A stretch of DNA of 64,000 nt from the NCBI RefSeq assembly GCF_963665995.1, contig NZ_OY762512.1, forward strand, positions 3,286,001 through 3,350,000. Direction: 5' to 3'. Below are positions 5,933-16,042 of this stretch, piece by piece (position 1 is the first letter of the stretch; each line of letters begins with the position of its first letter). Made by a program: the position numbers and the translations under genes. The notes below the pieces were generated by a model. That model did no database searches, was not told the DNA's origin, and worked only from the letters and a program-made list of their open reading frames with translations. The DNA comes from Pleurocapsa sp. FMAR1 (lineage in GTDB: Bacteria > Cyanobacteriota > Cyanobacteriia > Cyanobacteriales > Xenococcaceae).

Positions 5933-6841
5933 CTATGCAGATTTAGTTACTGCGTAGTTAGCAGTCAGCTTGTATTCACTACCCGCAGCCACTTCAATTA
6001 CTTCGTCAGCCGCATTAGCAGTTTCTACACAGACAAAGTTTTGATAGTCATGGTCTTCTAAGTCAGCCATATTTGCTGAAATAGTTGCCCAGGGATTCCA
6101 AACAATTGCTGTCTTGCTATTGGTAGCAGTAATCTTAATTTGTCTTTCTAATGCACCGTCATTGATAGTTAATTCTGGCTGCACATTTAGATAAATGCGA
6201 TCGCACTCTCGATCAAAAGCTACTTCGCCAGATTGGGTTTTTTGTTTACCACTATCAACCTTATCAATATAATCATTGCCTGCCAAACCAAGCACCTGCA
6301 CTTGCTTAATATTTCCCACTTTGAAGTAAGTGTGCAAAGCTTGAGTAATAGAAAATGTCTTGTCTCCTGTATTGCGGGTAATTAGTTTGACGGTTAGAGA
6401 CTTACCAACGGTAATGGCGATCGCAAAATCAAATCCATAATCCCAGATTGCTCTAGTCTCGGCTGTATCTGTTAGTCCTAATGTGACTTTAGTAGCACCA
6501 TCTTGAGTGCTGACTACTTCTCGCATCTGGCACAGGCGATTGCGCACAAAACCATGGCTAGAACGTCCTTTATCTTCTGGATCGGGTCCAAACCAGGGCC
6601 AGCATATTGGTGCACCGCCTTTCATTGCTTTACCTTCTTGGTGATAGGCTTTGCTGCTAAAAAACATTATGTCTTCAGCCTGATCTACAGGTTGAAAAGA
6701 TAGTACTTGACCAGCATAGACTGAAATAACAGCCTGAGCATATTCGTTGTTGACTTTGATAATAGGAAAACCACCTTTGCCCTCAACAAACTGAACTTTG
6801 TTAGCGATGCCGTAATCTGCGTTTAATTGTTCGATATTCAT
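5933..6841 (-). CDS. D-hexose-6-phosphate mutarotase (aldose 1-epimerase family)
   Basis: A 302-residue cytosolic enzyme of the YeaD family that interconverts alpha and beta anomers of glucose 6-phosphate. Family blocks visible: GGAPICWPWFGP with the phosphate-site region, SSHGFVRNRLC, the catalytic histidine in TQALHTYFKVG and the catalytic base in FVCVETAN. The length is normal. It lies 40 bp downstream of purQ in the same direction and may be read with it, although the functions differ. Confidence 0.88.
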   Translation of the reverse strand: MNIEQLNADYGIANKVQFVEGKGGFPIIKVNNEYAQAVISVYAGQVLSFQPVDQAEDIMFFSSKAYHQEGKAMKGGAPICWPWFGPDPEDKGRSSHGFVRNRLCQMREVVSTQDGATKVTLGLTDTAETRAIWDYGFDFAIAITVGKSLTVKLITRNTGDKTFSITQALHTYFKVGNIKQVQVLGLAGNDYIDKVDSGKQKTQSGEVAFDRECDRIYLNVQPELTINDGALERQIKITATNSKTAIVWNPWATISANMADLEDHDYQNFVCVETANAADEVIEVAAGSEYKLTANYAVTKSA

Positions 6842-6881
6842 GGTGATTTTCCTGGTAAAATTTAGCTTGAATTACATCTTA

Positions 6882-7574
6882 CTAAGCAACAGCTAAAGAC
6901 TTCAGTAATCCTTCAAACATAGCCAAACCATCAGTGCCGCCGATCGCTTTGTCAGCAGCCCTTTCAGGGTGAGGCATCATACCTAATACATTGCCTTGTT
7001 GGTTAACAATTCCTGCTATATTATTCATTGAACCATTGAGATTATGGTCAGCGTTTATTTCTCCTGCTGCACTACAGTAACGAAATACTACCTGATTATT
7101 ATCTTCTAAAGCTTTTAGAGTATTATCATCGGCAAAATAGCAGCCTTCACCGTGGGCAATAGGTAAGGTAATCACTTGAGCATGGTAATCTTTTGTCCAG
7201 ATTAAGTCGTTACGTTCAACCTTAATAGGAGCGCGATCGCAGATAAAATGTAGACCACGATTGCGAATTAATGCCCCTGGTAACAAGCCAACCTCTGTAA
7301 GTATCTGAAAACCATTGCAGATCCCCAAGACATATTTATCTTGTTTAGCGTGTTCGATGATGCTGTTCATAACGGGAGAAAATTGCGCGATCGCCCCACA
7401 GCGTAAATAATCACCGTAGCTAAAACCTCCAGGTAGAACCACTACATCAATATCTGAAATGTCTGTTTCTTGATGCCAGACCATGCGCGTCGGTGCATCT
7501 AGTAACCCTTTAGTTACCGTAGAAATATCACGATCGCAATTTGAACCAGGAAATACTATAACCCCAAACTTCAT
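6882..7574 (-). CDS. purQ: Phosphoribosylformylglycinamidine synthase subunit PurQ
   Basis: The glutaminase subunit (230 aa) of the three-part FGAM synthase. It is a class I amidotransferase fold: [16 protein letters not shown] start, oxyanion [13 protein letters not shown], nucleophile Cys in [10 protein letters not shown], and His/Glu of the triad in MMPHPERA. It supplies ammonia to PurL for purine synthesis. It follows purS by 22 bp on the same strand, the standard purSQ arrangement; purL is not in the window. Confidence 0.96.
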   Translation of the reverse strand: MKFGVIVFPGSNCDRDISTVTKGLLDAPTRMVWHQETDISDIDVVVLPGGFSYGDYLRCGAIAQFSPVMNSIIEHAKQDKYVLGICNGFQILTEVGLLPGALIRNRGLHFICDRAPIKVERNDLIWTKDYHAQVITLPIAHGEGCYFADDNTLKALEDNNQVVFRYCSAAGEINADHNLNGSMNNIAGIVNQQGNVLGMMPHPERAADKAIGGTDGLAMFEGLLKSLAVA

Positions 7575-7596
7575 CTTTTTGACTCCTCTGGTAATC

Positions 7597-7863
7597 TTAC
7601 GCTGTAGCTAGTTCAGTTAGTTCAAAGTAATAATTTTCAATTACTGTATTTGCCAAAAGGCGATCGCACATTGCATCTAAATGCTGTTTTGCCTCTTCTT
7701 CATTGGCTGCACTTAACTTCAATTCAATATATTTACCAATTCTGACAGATTCCACTTCGGTATATCCCATTTGCTTTAATCCCGATTCTACCGCCGTACC
7801 TGCTGGATCGAGAACTGAGGAACGAAGAGTAACATAGATACGAGCCTGATATTTGATCGCCAT
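7597..7863 (-). CDS. purS: Phosphoribosylformylglycinamidine synthase subunit PurS
   Basis: A small 88-residue subunit that bridges PurQ and PurL. The protein [20 protein letters not shown], with [13 protein letters not shown], is typical of PurS. A longer frame begins at 7944, but its extra 27 residues have no family match, and 7863 gives the normal PurS length. It is followed directly by purQ. The divergent neighbour is zur. Confidence 0.93.
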   Translation of the reverse strand: MAIKYQARIYVTLRSSVLDPAGTAVESGLKQMGYTEVESVRIGKYIELKLSAANEEEAKQHLDAMCDRLLANTVIENYYFELTELATA

Positions 7864-7956
7864 AGAATTACCGTTAATTATTACGCAAAGCTTGATCGCC
7901 TCCTTGATTTTATAGTGTAGATGGTTCAAGATAATCAAATTCAAAATTCAATTTCT

Positions 7957-8118
7957 ATGTTTGCCCAGTCAGCGATACACCGCCACGTCCGATATAAACG
8001 CCTGGGAAACCACAGGCGACACGGACTCCTAAACGGACGGTGCCTTCTTGCTCAATAGCCTCAACGGGGGAAACCCCCGCAACGGCTTTTCGCGCTGCGC
8101 TGACCGCATTCCGCGGTA
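7957..8118. repeat. GC-rich palindromic intergenic element
   Basis: A block much richer in G+C than its surroundings between purS and zur, made of short palindromes: CGGGGGAAACCCCCG (perfect, about 8065-8080), ACCGCATTCCGCGGT, CGCGCTGCGCTGACC and paired CGTCCG/CGGACGG. It resembles small dispersed hairpin repeats found in cyanobacterial genomes. No gene is visible in it. Confidence 0.5.
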
Positions 8119-8157
8119 AAATATATATCTATATATCTAAATTCGATATAAACAATT

Positions 8158-8535
8158 ATGAAAGCCCAACGCACTCGTTCTCAAGAGCGAATAATGGAAG
8201 TCCTTAAGAGTCTAAAACGTTCTATTTCGGCTCAGGATCTTTATATCGAATTACGCAATCGAGAACAGGATATGGGTTTGGCAACAGTTTATCGCTCCTT
8301 GGAAGCTTTGAAGATTCAGGGGGAAGTCCAGGTAAGGGCTTTAGCTAACGGAGAATCTGTATATAGTCCAATCAAAAGCGATCGCCATCATCTTACCTGC
8401 GTCAACTGCGGTGTGTCTATTGCCATTGATGAATGTCCCGTACATGACTTGGAAAAACAGCTAGAAAAGTCTCATACTTTTAAAGTTTACTATCACACCC
8501 TAGAATTTTTTGGTTTGTGCCAAAAGTGTAATTAA
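8158..8535 (+). CDS. zur: Fur-family regulator, probably Zur
   Basis: A 125-residue metalloregulator. The winged helix carries the ATVYRSLEAL recognition region. The metal-binding part has DRHHLTCVNCG and a C-terminal FGLCQKCN, giving the two CxxC pairs of the structural zinc site. The shortened N-terminus and this cysteine layout match the cyanobacterial Zur (FurB) group better than Fur or PerR. It would repress zinc uptake when zinc is sufficient. smtA, another zinc gene, is nearby but is not in an operon with it. Confidence 0.75.
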   Translation: MKAQRTRSQERIMEVLKSLKRSISAQDLYIELRNREQDMGLATVYRSLEALKIQGEVQVRALANGESVYSPIKSDRHHLTCVNCGVSIAIDECPVHDLEKQLEKSHTFKVYYHTLEFFGLCQKCN

Positions 8536-8545
8536 TGTAATTAAA

Positions 8546-9091
8546 ATGAAAACTCGATACAAGTGGACGGTAGCAGATTATCATCAGTTAATTGAAACAG
8601 GCTTATTAGAGGGTAAACCTGTGGAATTATTAGAAGGAGAACTGATTGAAATGAGTCCAGAGGGCATTCCTCATAGCTATACTAACGATAGTGTCGTAAA
8701 GTACCTGAGAAGAACTTTGAGGGGGTTAGCAGATGTTAAGGAGTCACATCCGATTACTCTAGATAATTCTGAACCCGAACCCGATATAGTTATAGTTCGT
8801 TTGCCCGAAGAGATATATAAGCAACATCATCCTTATCCTGAAGATATTTATTGGTTAATAGAAGTATCAAATCGAACTCTTGAGAAAGATTTAAAAGAAA
8901 AAACTATTACCTATGCTCGCAATGGTATTCCTGAATATTGGGTAATAGACTTACCCAACAAAAAATTATGGGTGTTTGCTCAATCTGAGAAATCTGTTTA
9001 CCGCCAGACTAAAGAATTTACTACAGGTACAGTATCTCTTCAGTCTTTTCCTAATGTTTCTATAGAACTTAAGCATTTATTGCTCTATTAA
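8546..9091 (+). CDS. Uma2-family PD-(D/E)XK nuclease-like protein
   Basis: A 181-residue DUF820/Uma2 protein, a restriction-endonuclease-like fold widely multiplied in cyanobacteria. Visible: YKWTVADYHQLIETGLLE, the ELLEGELIEMSP segment, EPEPDIVIVR and YWLIEVSNRTLEKDLKEK, which supply the catalytic Asp, Glu and Lys. The start at 8546 (MKTRYKW) fits the family; an upstream ATG at 8510 would overlap zur and adds unrelated residues. The cellular role of the family is unknown. Confidence 0.85.
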   Translation: MKTRYKWTVADYHQLIETGLLEGKPVELLEGELIEMSPEGIPHSYTNDSVVKYLRRTLRGLADVKESHPITLDNSEPEPDIVIVRLPEEIYKQHHPYPEDIYWLIEVSNRTLEKDLKEKTITYARNGIPEYWVIDLPNKKLWVFAQSEKSVYRQTKEFTTGTVSLQSFPNVSIELKHLLLY

Positions 9092-9212
9092 CAAAAATCA
9101 TCAACCAGAAAATCTGTTGCTTTTACCTTTATTGCAGTCGCTATAAAGAGTTTGTAAATTACTCAACGCATTACTACCGCCTTTAGAGAAAGGAATTATG
9201 TATAAAAATGTA

Positions 9213-10235
9213 TTAAATAAACGACAAAGTATTATCACCAGAAATCACCTTGCCAATTCTTGAGGCGCTAATATTCTGAGACTCAAACCAATCGAGACTA
9301 GACTGAGCTTGAGTAGGAGGCACAATGATTACAAAACCAATACCCATATTAAAAGTATTAAACATTGCCTCTGGTTCTACTTTTCCAGCCTCGGCTAACC
9401 AGTTAAAAATTGGCGGAATTTTCCAGCTATCAAGCTTAACCTCTATCGATTGATCTTTATTTAAACAACGGGGTAAATTCTCTGGTAAACCGCCACCAGT
9501 AATGTGCGCCATAGCGTGAACTTGTTTGCCTGTAGCGAGAAACTCCAAAATCGGCTTAACGTAAATTTTGGTAGGAGTAATTAATTCTGCGCCCAAACTG
9601 TTTCCACCTAATGCGTCTGGAGTATCTGACCAAGAATAACCGCCAGTATCGACAATCTTGCGAACCAAACTAAAGCCATTACTATGCACTCCTGTACTAG
9701 CTAGCCCAATGGCAACGTCTCCTTCTTGCACTTGTGAGCCATTCAAAAGCTTACTTTTTTCGACTACTCCTACGCAAAAACCCGCCAAGTCATATTCCCC
9801 TAATTGATAGAATCCAGGCATTTCTGCGGTTTCACCTCCCAAAAGAGCGCAACCGCTAAGACGGCATCCCTGGGCAATTCCTTTAACCACATCTGCTAAC
9901 TGTTGTGAGTTTAGTTTGCCTGTAGCTAAATAATCTAAGAAAAATAAAGGTTCTGCACCAGAAGTCAAAATATCATTGACGCACATTGCCACTAAATCAA
10001 TGCCCACAGTATCGTGTCGTTCAAGTTCTTGAGCAATTTTTAGTTTTGTGCCAACTCCATCTGTACCAGATACTAATACAGGCTCTTGATAGCCCGACGG
10101 CATCTGAAAACAACCGCCAAACCCTCCTAGTCCTCCTAAAACTTCGGGTCGATTTGTACTGGCAACATCTTGGCGAATTTGCGAGACAAAAGAGCGTCCT
10201 GCTTCTACATCAACGCCAGCGTCTTTATAATCCAT
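9213..10235 (-). CDS. purM: Phosphoribosylformylglycinamidine cyclo-ligase PurM
   Basis: AIR synthetase, 340 residues, starting [17 protein letters not shown]. Typical blocks: [51 protein letters not shown] and [13 protein letters not shown]. It closes the imidazole ring of AIR with ATP in purine synthesis. It stands alone here on the minus strand. The 275 bp to rlpA hold no recognisable gene. Confidence 0.97.
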   Translation of the reverse strand: MDYKDAGVDVEAGRSFVSQIRQDVASTNRPEVLGGLGGFGGCFQMPSGYQEPVLVSGTDGVGTKLKIAQELERHDTVGIDLVAMCVNDILTSGAEPLFFLDYLATGKLNSQQLADVVKGIAQGCRLSGCALLGGETAEMPGFYQLGEYDLAGFCVGVVEKSKLLNGSQVQEGDVAIGLASTGVHSNGFSLVRKIVDTGGYSWSDTPDALGGNSLGAELITPTKIYVKPILEFLATGKQVHAMAHITGGGLPENLPRCLNKDQSIEVKLDSWKIPPIFNWLAEAGKVEPEAMFNTFNMGIGFVIIVPPTQAQSSLDWFESQNISASRIGKVISGDNTLSFI

Positions 10236-10510
10236 AGGTATTATTGTCTAGATAAAAGTAGCTTTAGGTTTAGGATGAACAATATGAACTCAATTTGATC
10301 TTAACCGCGATCGCATAATCTGCTGATAGTCTAACGACAACAACTATACCAGTATCTTCTACTCCAGCATAAATTAAGACTACTATTTTACCGAGTCTTT
10401 AACTTATTTGCTTATAGAATACTCAATCTGTCTTGAGTTTAATTGCCAACAAAACATTTTATATTACCGAGTTTTTTAATTGAACATCTAACCTATATAG
10501 CTCAATCACA

Positions 10511-11095
10511 ATGACTTTAAACCGACAAATGTTTTACAAGCTTTCTTCCCTATTAACTTTGGCAACAGCCTCAACAATGATTGTCTTGTTTCCCACAGTA
10601 GCTAAATCCGAACTTCAAGCCCCTAAGGTGCGACGTAAACTACCTACAGTAACAACTGCCAAAAATAAGCAAGTAAAATTTAATTTTGACAATGCTGATA
10701 GCTTTTTAGACCGAAAAACAGCCACAAATATAAAATCTGCTGTTCTTCAAACTTCTGCACCAAAAAAAGATACAGTCGCACCTAAGTCAACTATAGTTGC
10801 TAACGCCTTTAACGGTAACGCTTCCTGGTATGGACCTGGGTTTGATGGTAATATGACTGCAAATGGCGAAACATACGATCAAAATGCTCTGACAGCAGCC
10901 CATCCAACTCTTGCCTTTGGTACTAGAGTTAAAGTGACAAATCTGAACAATGATCGTTCTGTAATCGTTAAAATCAATGATCGAGGTCCTTATGCTGAAG
11001 GTAGAGTGATAGATCTATCGGCAGCAGCAGCGCAATCTCTAGATATGATTCATTCTGGGGTTGCTCCAGTTGAGGTTACAGTCTTGGGACAGTAG
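10511..11095 (+). CDS. rlpA: RlpA-like double-psi beta-barrel protein
   Basis: A 194-residue exported protein. The N-terminus MTLNRQMFYKLSSLLTLA, then ATASTMIV, looks like a signal peptide. A low-complexity linker of about 75 residues follows. The C-terminal RlpA domain (from about 103) has GNASWYGPGFDGNMTANGE, ALTAAHPTLAFGTRVKV and KINDRGPYAEGRVIDLS, with the catalytic Asp in NDRGP. RlpA proteins cleave glycan strands lacking stem peptides; lytic activity here is inferred. The SPOR domain of E. coli RlpA is absent. Confidence 0.85.
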   Translation: MTLNRQMFYKLSSLLTLATASTMIVLFPTVAKSELQAPKVRRKLPTVTTAKNKQVKFNFDNADSFLDRKTATNIKSAVLQTSAPKKDTVAPKSTIVANAFNGNASWYGPGFDGNMTANGETYDQNALTAAHPTLAFGTRVKVTNLNNDRSVIVKINDRGPYAEGRVIDLSAAAAQSLDMIHSGVAPVEVTVLGQ

Positions 11096-11193
11096 AATGT
11101 TTTACAGCTAATATTCAGTCTATAGTTGGCAAGCTCATCTAAAATGAGAAAACAAAGAACTTTAACCTGAATATTTCAAGATACTGACCAATT

Positions 11194-12738
11194 ATGGTGC
11201 TTTTGTGTAAAACAATTAATGAATTACGTTCTCAAATAGCAATTCATCGTTATCAACATCAGCATCAGATTGGTCTAGTCCCGACTATGGGGGCTTTACA
11301 TCAGGGTCATTTGAGCCTGATCGAGCAGGCGATAGCCGATAACGATATAGTTGTTGTTAGCGTCTTTGTTAATCCTTTGCAGTTTGCTCCCCAAGAAGAT
11401 TTAGCTAACTATCCGCGTCAGCTAGAACAAGATCTTCAGATTTGTCAGGAGTTAGGAGTAGATCTGATTTTTGCCCCCAGTCCTCAAGAAATGAATAGTG
11501 GAGGAGATACAGAGGCGTTAAATAGCACTACAGCAGTGATTCCTCCCCAAAATATGACACAAGCGCTATGCGGCAAATACCGTCCTGGTCACTTTACAGG
11601 AGTTGCCACCATAGTCACTAAGCTTTTCAACATTATTCAGCCAGACAAAGCTTATTTTGGACAAAAAGATGCCCAACAGCTAGCTATTATCCGCCGTCTG
11701 ATACAAGATTTGCATATTCCTGTAGAAATCATTGGTTGTCCTATTGTACGAGAGGCATCGGGACTAGCATTAAGCTCCCGTAATCAATATCTCAAGCCTA
11801 TTGAAAGGGAAGAAGCTGCTCGAATTTATAGTAGCCTCCAAAAAGCAAAAGCAGCCTTTTATCGGGGAGAATTAAAAGCCATAGCCTTGATTAATTTAGT
11901 CAAACAAGAATTAAGTTCTGTAGAAAGAGTTAAAATTCAATACGTTGACCTAATTGATCCTGTAAATCTTCAATCTTTAAACCAGATTGAACAGCAAGGA
12001 TTACTGGCGATCGCTGCTTATGTCGGCTCTACTCGTTTAATTGATAATATCGTGTTGCAAAAACGTCAGCCAATTATAGCTATAGATGGTCCTGCGGGAG
12101 CGGGAAAGTCTACCGTTACTCGTCATGTGGCTCATCAACTTGGCTTACTTTATTTGGATACAGGGGCAATGTATCGGGCTGTAACTTGGTTAGTGATGCA
12201 ATCTAAAATTGCCATTAATGACGAACCAGCGATCGCGCTTTTGATTCAAGATATTAGTCTAAAATTAACCTCCCCCAACGCCGTTAATTTACCTACGGTA
12301 GTGCATATAGATGGACAAGAAGTAACTAATGCTATTCGTACTCCAGAAGTTACGGCAAATGTATCGGCGATCGCTGCCCAGAGTAAGGTAAGAACCAAAC
12401 TAGTAGAGATGCAGCAGCAATGGGGTAAAGCAGGCGGTTTGATCGCCGAAGGCAGAGATATCGGCACCAGTGTCTTTCCTGACGCGGAATTAAAAATCTT
12501 TTTGACTGCCACCGTCGCTGAGAGAGCTAAAAGACGCTGGCAAGATCTACAAAATCAAGGACGAGATGATATTAGTATTGAACAACTAGCTTTAAATATC
12601 CAACAGCGAGATGAACAAGATAGCAATAGAGCGATCGCACCTTTGAAAAAAGCCGATGATGCGGTTGAATTGATTACTGACAATCTTACTATCGAAGAAG
12701 TAATTGAAAAAATCATCGAACTCTATAATCAAATTTAA
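11194..12738 (+). CDS. panC/cmk: Bifunctional pantoate-beta-alanine ligase / cytidylate kinase
   Basis: A 514-residue fusion typical of cyanobacteria. Residues 1-285 are PanC, with the nucleotide motif PTMGALHQGHLSLI, a VVVSVFVNPLQF block and LALSSRNQYL; this makes pantothenate for CoA. From about residue 295 the Cmk domain begins with the P-loop IAIDGPAGAGKSTVT, then DTGAMYRAVTW and AEGRDIGTSVFPDA; it phosphorylates CMP/dCMP. The two domains act in unrelated pathways, and the fusion is a lineage marker rather than an oddity. It converges on ruvA with 12 bp between the ends. Confidence 0.96.
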   Translation: MVLLCKTINELRSQIAIHRYQHQHQIGLVPTMGALHQGHLSLIEQAIADNDIVVVSVFVNPLQFAPQEDLANYPRQLEQDLQICQELGVDLIFAPSPQEMNSGGDTEALNSTTAVIPPQNMTQALCGKYRPGHFTGVATIVTKLFNIIQPDKAYFGQKDAQQLAIIRRLIQDLHIPVEIIGCPIVREASGLALSSRNQYLKPIEREEAARIYSSLQKAKAAFYRGELKAIALINLVKQELSSVERVKIQYVDLIDPVNLQSLNQIEQQGLLAIAAYVGSTRLIDNIVLQKRQPIIAIDGPAGAGKSTVTRHVAHQLGLLYLDTGAMYRAVTWLVMQSKIAINDEPAIALLIQDISLKLTSPNAVNLPTVVHIDGQEVTNAIRTPEVTANVSAIAAQSKVRTKLVEMQQQWGKAGGLIAEGRDIGTSVFPDAELKIFLTATVAERAKRRWQDLQNQGRDDISIEQLALNIQQRDEQDSNRAIAPLKKADDAVELITDNLTIEEVIEKIIELYNQI

Positions 12739-12750
12739 TTGATAATTGAT

Positions 12751-13401
12751 TTATTCTCCACTAAGCCAAGCGATCGCACTTCTAATCCACTCTTCTACGT
12801 TATTATTTTTAAGTAATTGATTATCTTGACTAAGAGCAGTCAAAACCTGTTCAATTTCCTCATTTGTATAGCCAAGAGCCAAAAGGGTCATTTCCAAATC
12901 CTCTTTAATTTCGGGCTTGGGAGCAAAAACAGCATCAGGCTGCTGTACTTCCACGCCAGATATATTGGAGATTTTATGCCATTCCGCTAGCTTAGTCTTT
13001 AATTCTAAAGCAATTCTCTCTGCGGTTTTTTTGCCCACACCAGGAGTTTTAGTCAGAGTAGGAATATTGCTGGTAACTATTGCCCCAACCAACTCTGATA
13101 TTCCCAAAGTATCAATTAGTGCGATCGCCAGCTGCATCCCAATGCCGCTAACAGCAGTTAACTGACGAAACAAATCTCTCTCTACTAGCGTTGGAAAACC
13201 ATAAAGAATTTGTTTGTCCTCTTGGATCTGTAAATGAGTAAAAACTTGCAGCAATTCATCTTGCTCTACATCTAACTGACGTGCAAAACGAGAATAGATT
13301 TGCATTTCATAGCCAATATTATTAACCTCCAAAATCAAAAAAAGGCGATTTTGAGTATTTTTGACAATTTCTACTTTTTTACCCTTAAGGTAACTAATCA
13401 T
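12751..13401 (-). CDS. ruvA: Holliday junction branch migration protein RuvA
   Basis: A 216-residue protein starting MISYLKGKKVEIVKNTQ. It has the OB-fold N-terminal domain (YEMQIYSRFARQL, KQILYGF), helix-hairpin-helix motifs AVSGIGMQLAIALID and TPGVGKKTAERIALELK, and the C-terminal RuvB-contacting domain (MTLLALGYTNEEIEQ). As a tetramer it binds the four-way junction and recruits RuvB. ruvB is not in the window, as is common where the genes are scattered. Confidence 0.95.
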   Translation of the reverse strand: MISYLKGKKVEIVKNTQNRLFLILEVNNIGYEMQIYSRFARQLDVEQDELLQVFTHLQIQEDKQILYGFPTLVERDLFRQLTAVSGIGMQLAIALIDTLGISELVGAIVTSNIPTLTKTPGVGKKTAERIALELKTKLAEWHKISNISGVEVQQPDAVFAPKPEIKEDLEMTLLALGYTNEEIEQVLTALSQDNQLLKNNNVEEWIRSAIAWLSGE

Positions 13402-13544
13402 TAATTTCGTAGTCTAAACAGCTATTTATTCCCTTATATTCGTTTATGGTAACTGTTTAAAACCTTTAATACTCAGCTTTTGCAGAGATAAATTAGCTCG
13501 ATGTAAAAATAGCCAACTGGCAATGGCTTGATTTTAAATTAATA

Positions 13545-13748
13545 CTAATGTTGATTGCGATCGAAGCCACAAGCCATTTCTACAGCTGCGCGCCCTTTAA
13601 TATTGGCTTCTTCAGCAGTTAAGAAAATACTATCAAAATTAAATGCTGTTCCTGAAACATCAATAATACTAAAACGATATAAATGATCAACAGAACTGTA
13701 AATTAGCAAAGTGTAGCCATTAATTCCTGTTACATTTTCAATTTTCAT
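13545..13748 (-). CDS. Small hypothetical protein
   Basis: A 67-residue protein starting MKIENVTGINGYTLLIYSS. AAGGAG sits 8 nt before the ATG at 13748, which favours it over a TTG two codons upstream. The sequence is beta-rich at first (LYRFSIIDVSGTAF), with a helical end (ANIKGRAAVEMACGF). It has no signal peptide or membrane segment. I do not recognise the family; it looks like a small conserved cyanobacterial protein. It is a separate unit downstream of no obvious partner. Confidence 0.55.
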   Translation of the reverse strand: MKIENVTGINGYTLLIYSSVDHLYRFSIIDVSGTAFNFDSIFLTAEEANIKGRAAVEMACGFDRNQH

Positions 13749-14723
13749 CGCCAACTCCTTGTTGAAAATAGTTGCTTAACGGTATTGTTTTTAATCTCAG
13801 TTATTGATATATAAATACAGATGATATGCTTTGGATCTGCAATATTTGCGAATCTGCTGTCTGATACAAAATACAAAACAAAGCTACCAGGCTTACTGTC
13901 AGATAGTGATTATTTTGCGATCGGACAATAGTTTTTTGGCAACTTTGCTTTGAATATTATTGTATTTATTATTATTTATTTGAGATATAACTTATATTAG
14001 GCTTTTTTTTTAAGTCTAAATCAACCGTGATCTTACCTAAGTCACCATGTGTTCTTGGCTTTTTCAGTATTTTTGCTGAATATATTTCCCATATAAATAC
14101 GAGGCTTAATCAAAAAATAGTAATAATATTGCAACATTAATTTTGACCTTATTTAATCTCTACTGCAAAATTAACGATTGAGCTTCAAGTACCTCACGGA
14201 TTCCCAGTCTCATATAAAGTAAACAAGCAATACCCCAAGCCATAGTAGGTAATAAATTAGTATTTTTAAGACATAAGATTTATGATTGCTCTATTCAATT
14301 CTCAACTTGCTCTCAAAAACGAATGGAATAACTAAAGAAGCAATCTTACTCATGAACTCAGATGAACTTTAGTCTGCTTCTTAACGTCACTAATTGTCTA
14401 TCACTTGTTATAAATTTATCACCACTTATAGTCATTTCAGATAGAAACCATACGAAAAGGGACAACTTTTATAAGTACCTCAAACTCTTCTGACCTCTGA
14501 ACAGTAAATCATGAGGAAATTAATTGGAATGACTATACAATCAGTTTTGCACACTGCTCGTCAAGCTTTAGATAAATATGTAGATATTGTGACTGAGACA
14601 AGCGGACTTTAAATTGTAGCAATACATTTGGGCAAAAACATACTGATAATACTAAGATCGAGATAGAATAGCTAAATCAAAAATTTAGCTATTAGCTATA
14701 TATTTAGTAGTGGTACTCCCTTG
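13749..14723. other. Long intergenic region without a recognisable gene
   Basis: About 970 bp of AT-rich DNA. Only very short frames are present, the best being 27 codons at 14529-14612 (MTIQSVLHTARQALDKYVD), which I would not call a gene. No rRNA, tRNA or clear terminator is visible. It presumably holds the promoter of the M48 protease gene and perhaps small RNAs. Confidence 0.6.
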
Positions 14724-15587
14724 ATGAATTTATCAAAAAAAGCTTTAATTGGCTTGAAAGCCGATCTCTTTCGCCATCCTCTAGACTTGCAGGCAACTAA
14801 TACCTTGAAGCAAATACCAGGAATAGATATAGCTATTCGGAGTGTTTTAGGTTCAGTGGGGGAGCAGTTTTTTTATCTGAATAATATTGCCTCTAGTGTT
14901 CTAGTTAGCGAAAAACAGCTACCTCATCTCCATAAATTACTGTTAGAAGCCTCTGAAATTCTAGATTTAGAACCACCTCAGCTATACGTCCAGCAAAACC
15001 CTACTCCCAATGCCTATACTTTTGCCATGAGAGGCAAACAACCTTTTGTGATGCTTCATACGTCTTTGATTGAAATGCTTACTCCCGAAGAAATTCAGGC
15101 AGTAATTGCTCACGAATTAGGTCATCTTAAGTGTGAACATGGGGTTTATTTGAGTATGGTAAATATGCTGGTGCTAGCAGCTAACTTACTGCCACCTTGG
15201 GGAACCGTTTTAGCCCAATCGTTACAGGATCAAATGCTGCAATGGGTGCGTTGTGCAGAATTTAGTTGCGATCGCGCTGCTCTTTTAGCCATTCAAGACC
15301 CAAAAGTAGTTATGTCAGTCTTGATGAAGCTAGCGGGAGGTTCTCCTACTATCGCCCCACAGCTAAACTTAGATGCCTTTATTGAACAGGCAAAAGCTTA
15401 TGATTCTATAACCACAGATAGCCTAGGAGAAGTTTTGCAGGCAGCGCAAACTGCTCAATTAACTCACCCTGTTCCCGTAATTCGAGCCAGAGAAATTGGT
15501 CGTTGGGCAAGTTCAGCAGAATATCAGACAATAATTGACAAGCAGCAAATTAATCGAGAGCAAAAGCTCGGCTGGAGTAATTGGTAA
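14724..15587 (+). CDS. M48-family zinc metalloprotease
   Basis: A 287-residue protein (ATG at 14724, preceded by an in-frame TTG) of the HtpX/Ste24-like peptidase group. The zinc motif HELGH lies in QAVIAHELGHLKCEHGV, with the third ligand probably in EFSCDRAALLAI. A hydrophobic stretch just after the motif (MVNMLVLAANLLPPWGTVLA) could dip into the membrane, but the protein lacks the multiple transmembrane helices of HtpX. It resembles the short cyanobacterial M48 proteins. The substrate is unknown. Confidence 0.85.
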   Translation: MNLSKKALIGLKADLFRHPLDLQATNTLKQIPGIDIAIRSVLGSVGEQFFYLNNIASSVLVSEKQLPHLHKLLLEASEILDLEPPQLYVQQNPTPNAYTFAMRGKQPFVMLHTSLIEMLTPEEIQAVIAHELGHLKCEHGVYLSMVNMLVLAANLLPPWGTVLAQSLQDQMLQWVRCAEFSCDRAALLAIQDPKVVMSVLMKLAGGSPTIAPQLNLDAFIEQAKAYDSITTDSLGEVLQAAQTAQLTHPVPVIRAREIGRWASSAEYQTIIDKQQINREQKLGWSNW

Positions 15588-15664
15588 CAGATTTTATTAA
15601 ATATTGATTACTTAATGCCTCGATTCATCAAAGAAGTGAGCGGTAAACCCAATTATTTAAAGTT

Positions 15665-16036
15665 ATGACTAAAGCAGAATCAACATCTACAGAACAAAAC
15701 CAAGATAAAAACTTGGAGTCGATGAGAAAATTTGCCGAAAAATATGCGAGCCGTACTGATACTTATTTTTGTAGCGATTTATCCGTTACTGCTGCGGTAG
15801 TTAAAGGCTTGGCTAAACATAAGCAAGAATTAGGTTCTCCTTTGTGTCCCTGTCGCCACTATCAAGATAAAGAGGCAGAAGTTAAAAAAGCTTATTGGAA
15901 TTGCCCTTGCGTCCCAATGCGTGAGGAGAAGAAATGTCACTGTATGTTATTTCTAACCGCCGACAATGCTTTTGCAGGAAACACTCAAGAAATTACCACA
16001 GAGCAAATTAATCAGCTTTATGGAGATATGGAGTGA
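15665..16036 (+). CDS. ftrC: Ferredoxin-thioredoxin reductase, catalytic chain
   Basis: A 123-residue protein holding the full cysteine signature CPC-x16-CPC-x8-CHC plus the earlier Cys in TYFCSDLSVT. These bind the 4Fe-4S cluster and form the redox disulfide that passes electrons from photosynthetic ferredoxin to thioredoxin. The variable chain (ftrV) is not next to it. The DUF309 gene follows after 6 bp and is probably co-transcribed. Confidence 0.96.
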   Translation: MTKAESTSTEQNQDKNLESMRKFAEKYASRTDTYFCSDLSVTAAVVKGLAKHKQELGSPLCPCRHYQDKEAEVKKAYWNCPCVPMREEKKCHCMLFLTADNAFAGNTQEITTEQINQLYGDME

Positions 16037-16042
16037 GCAAAA

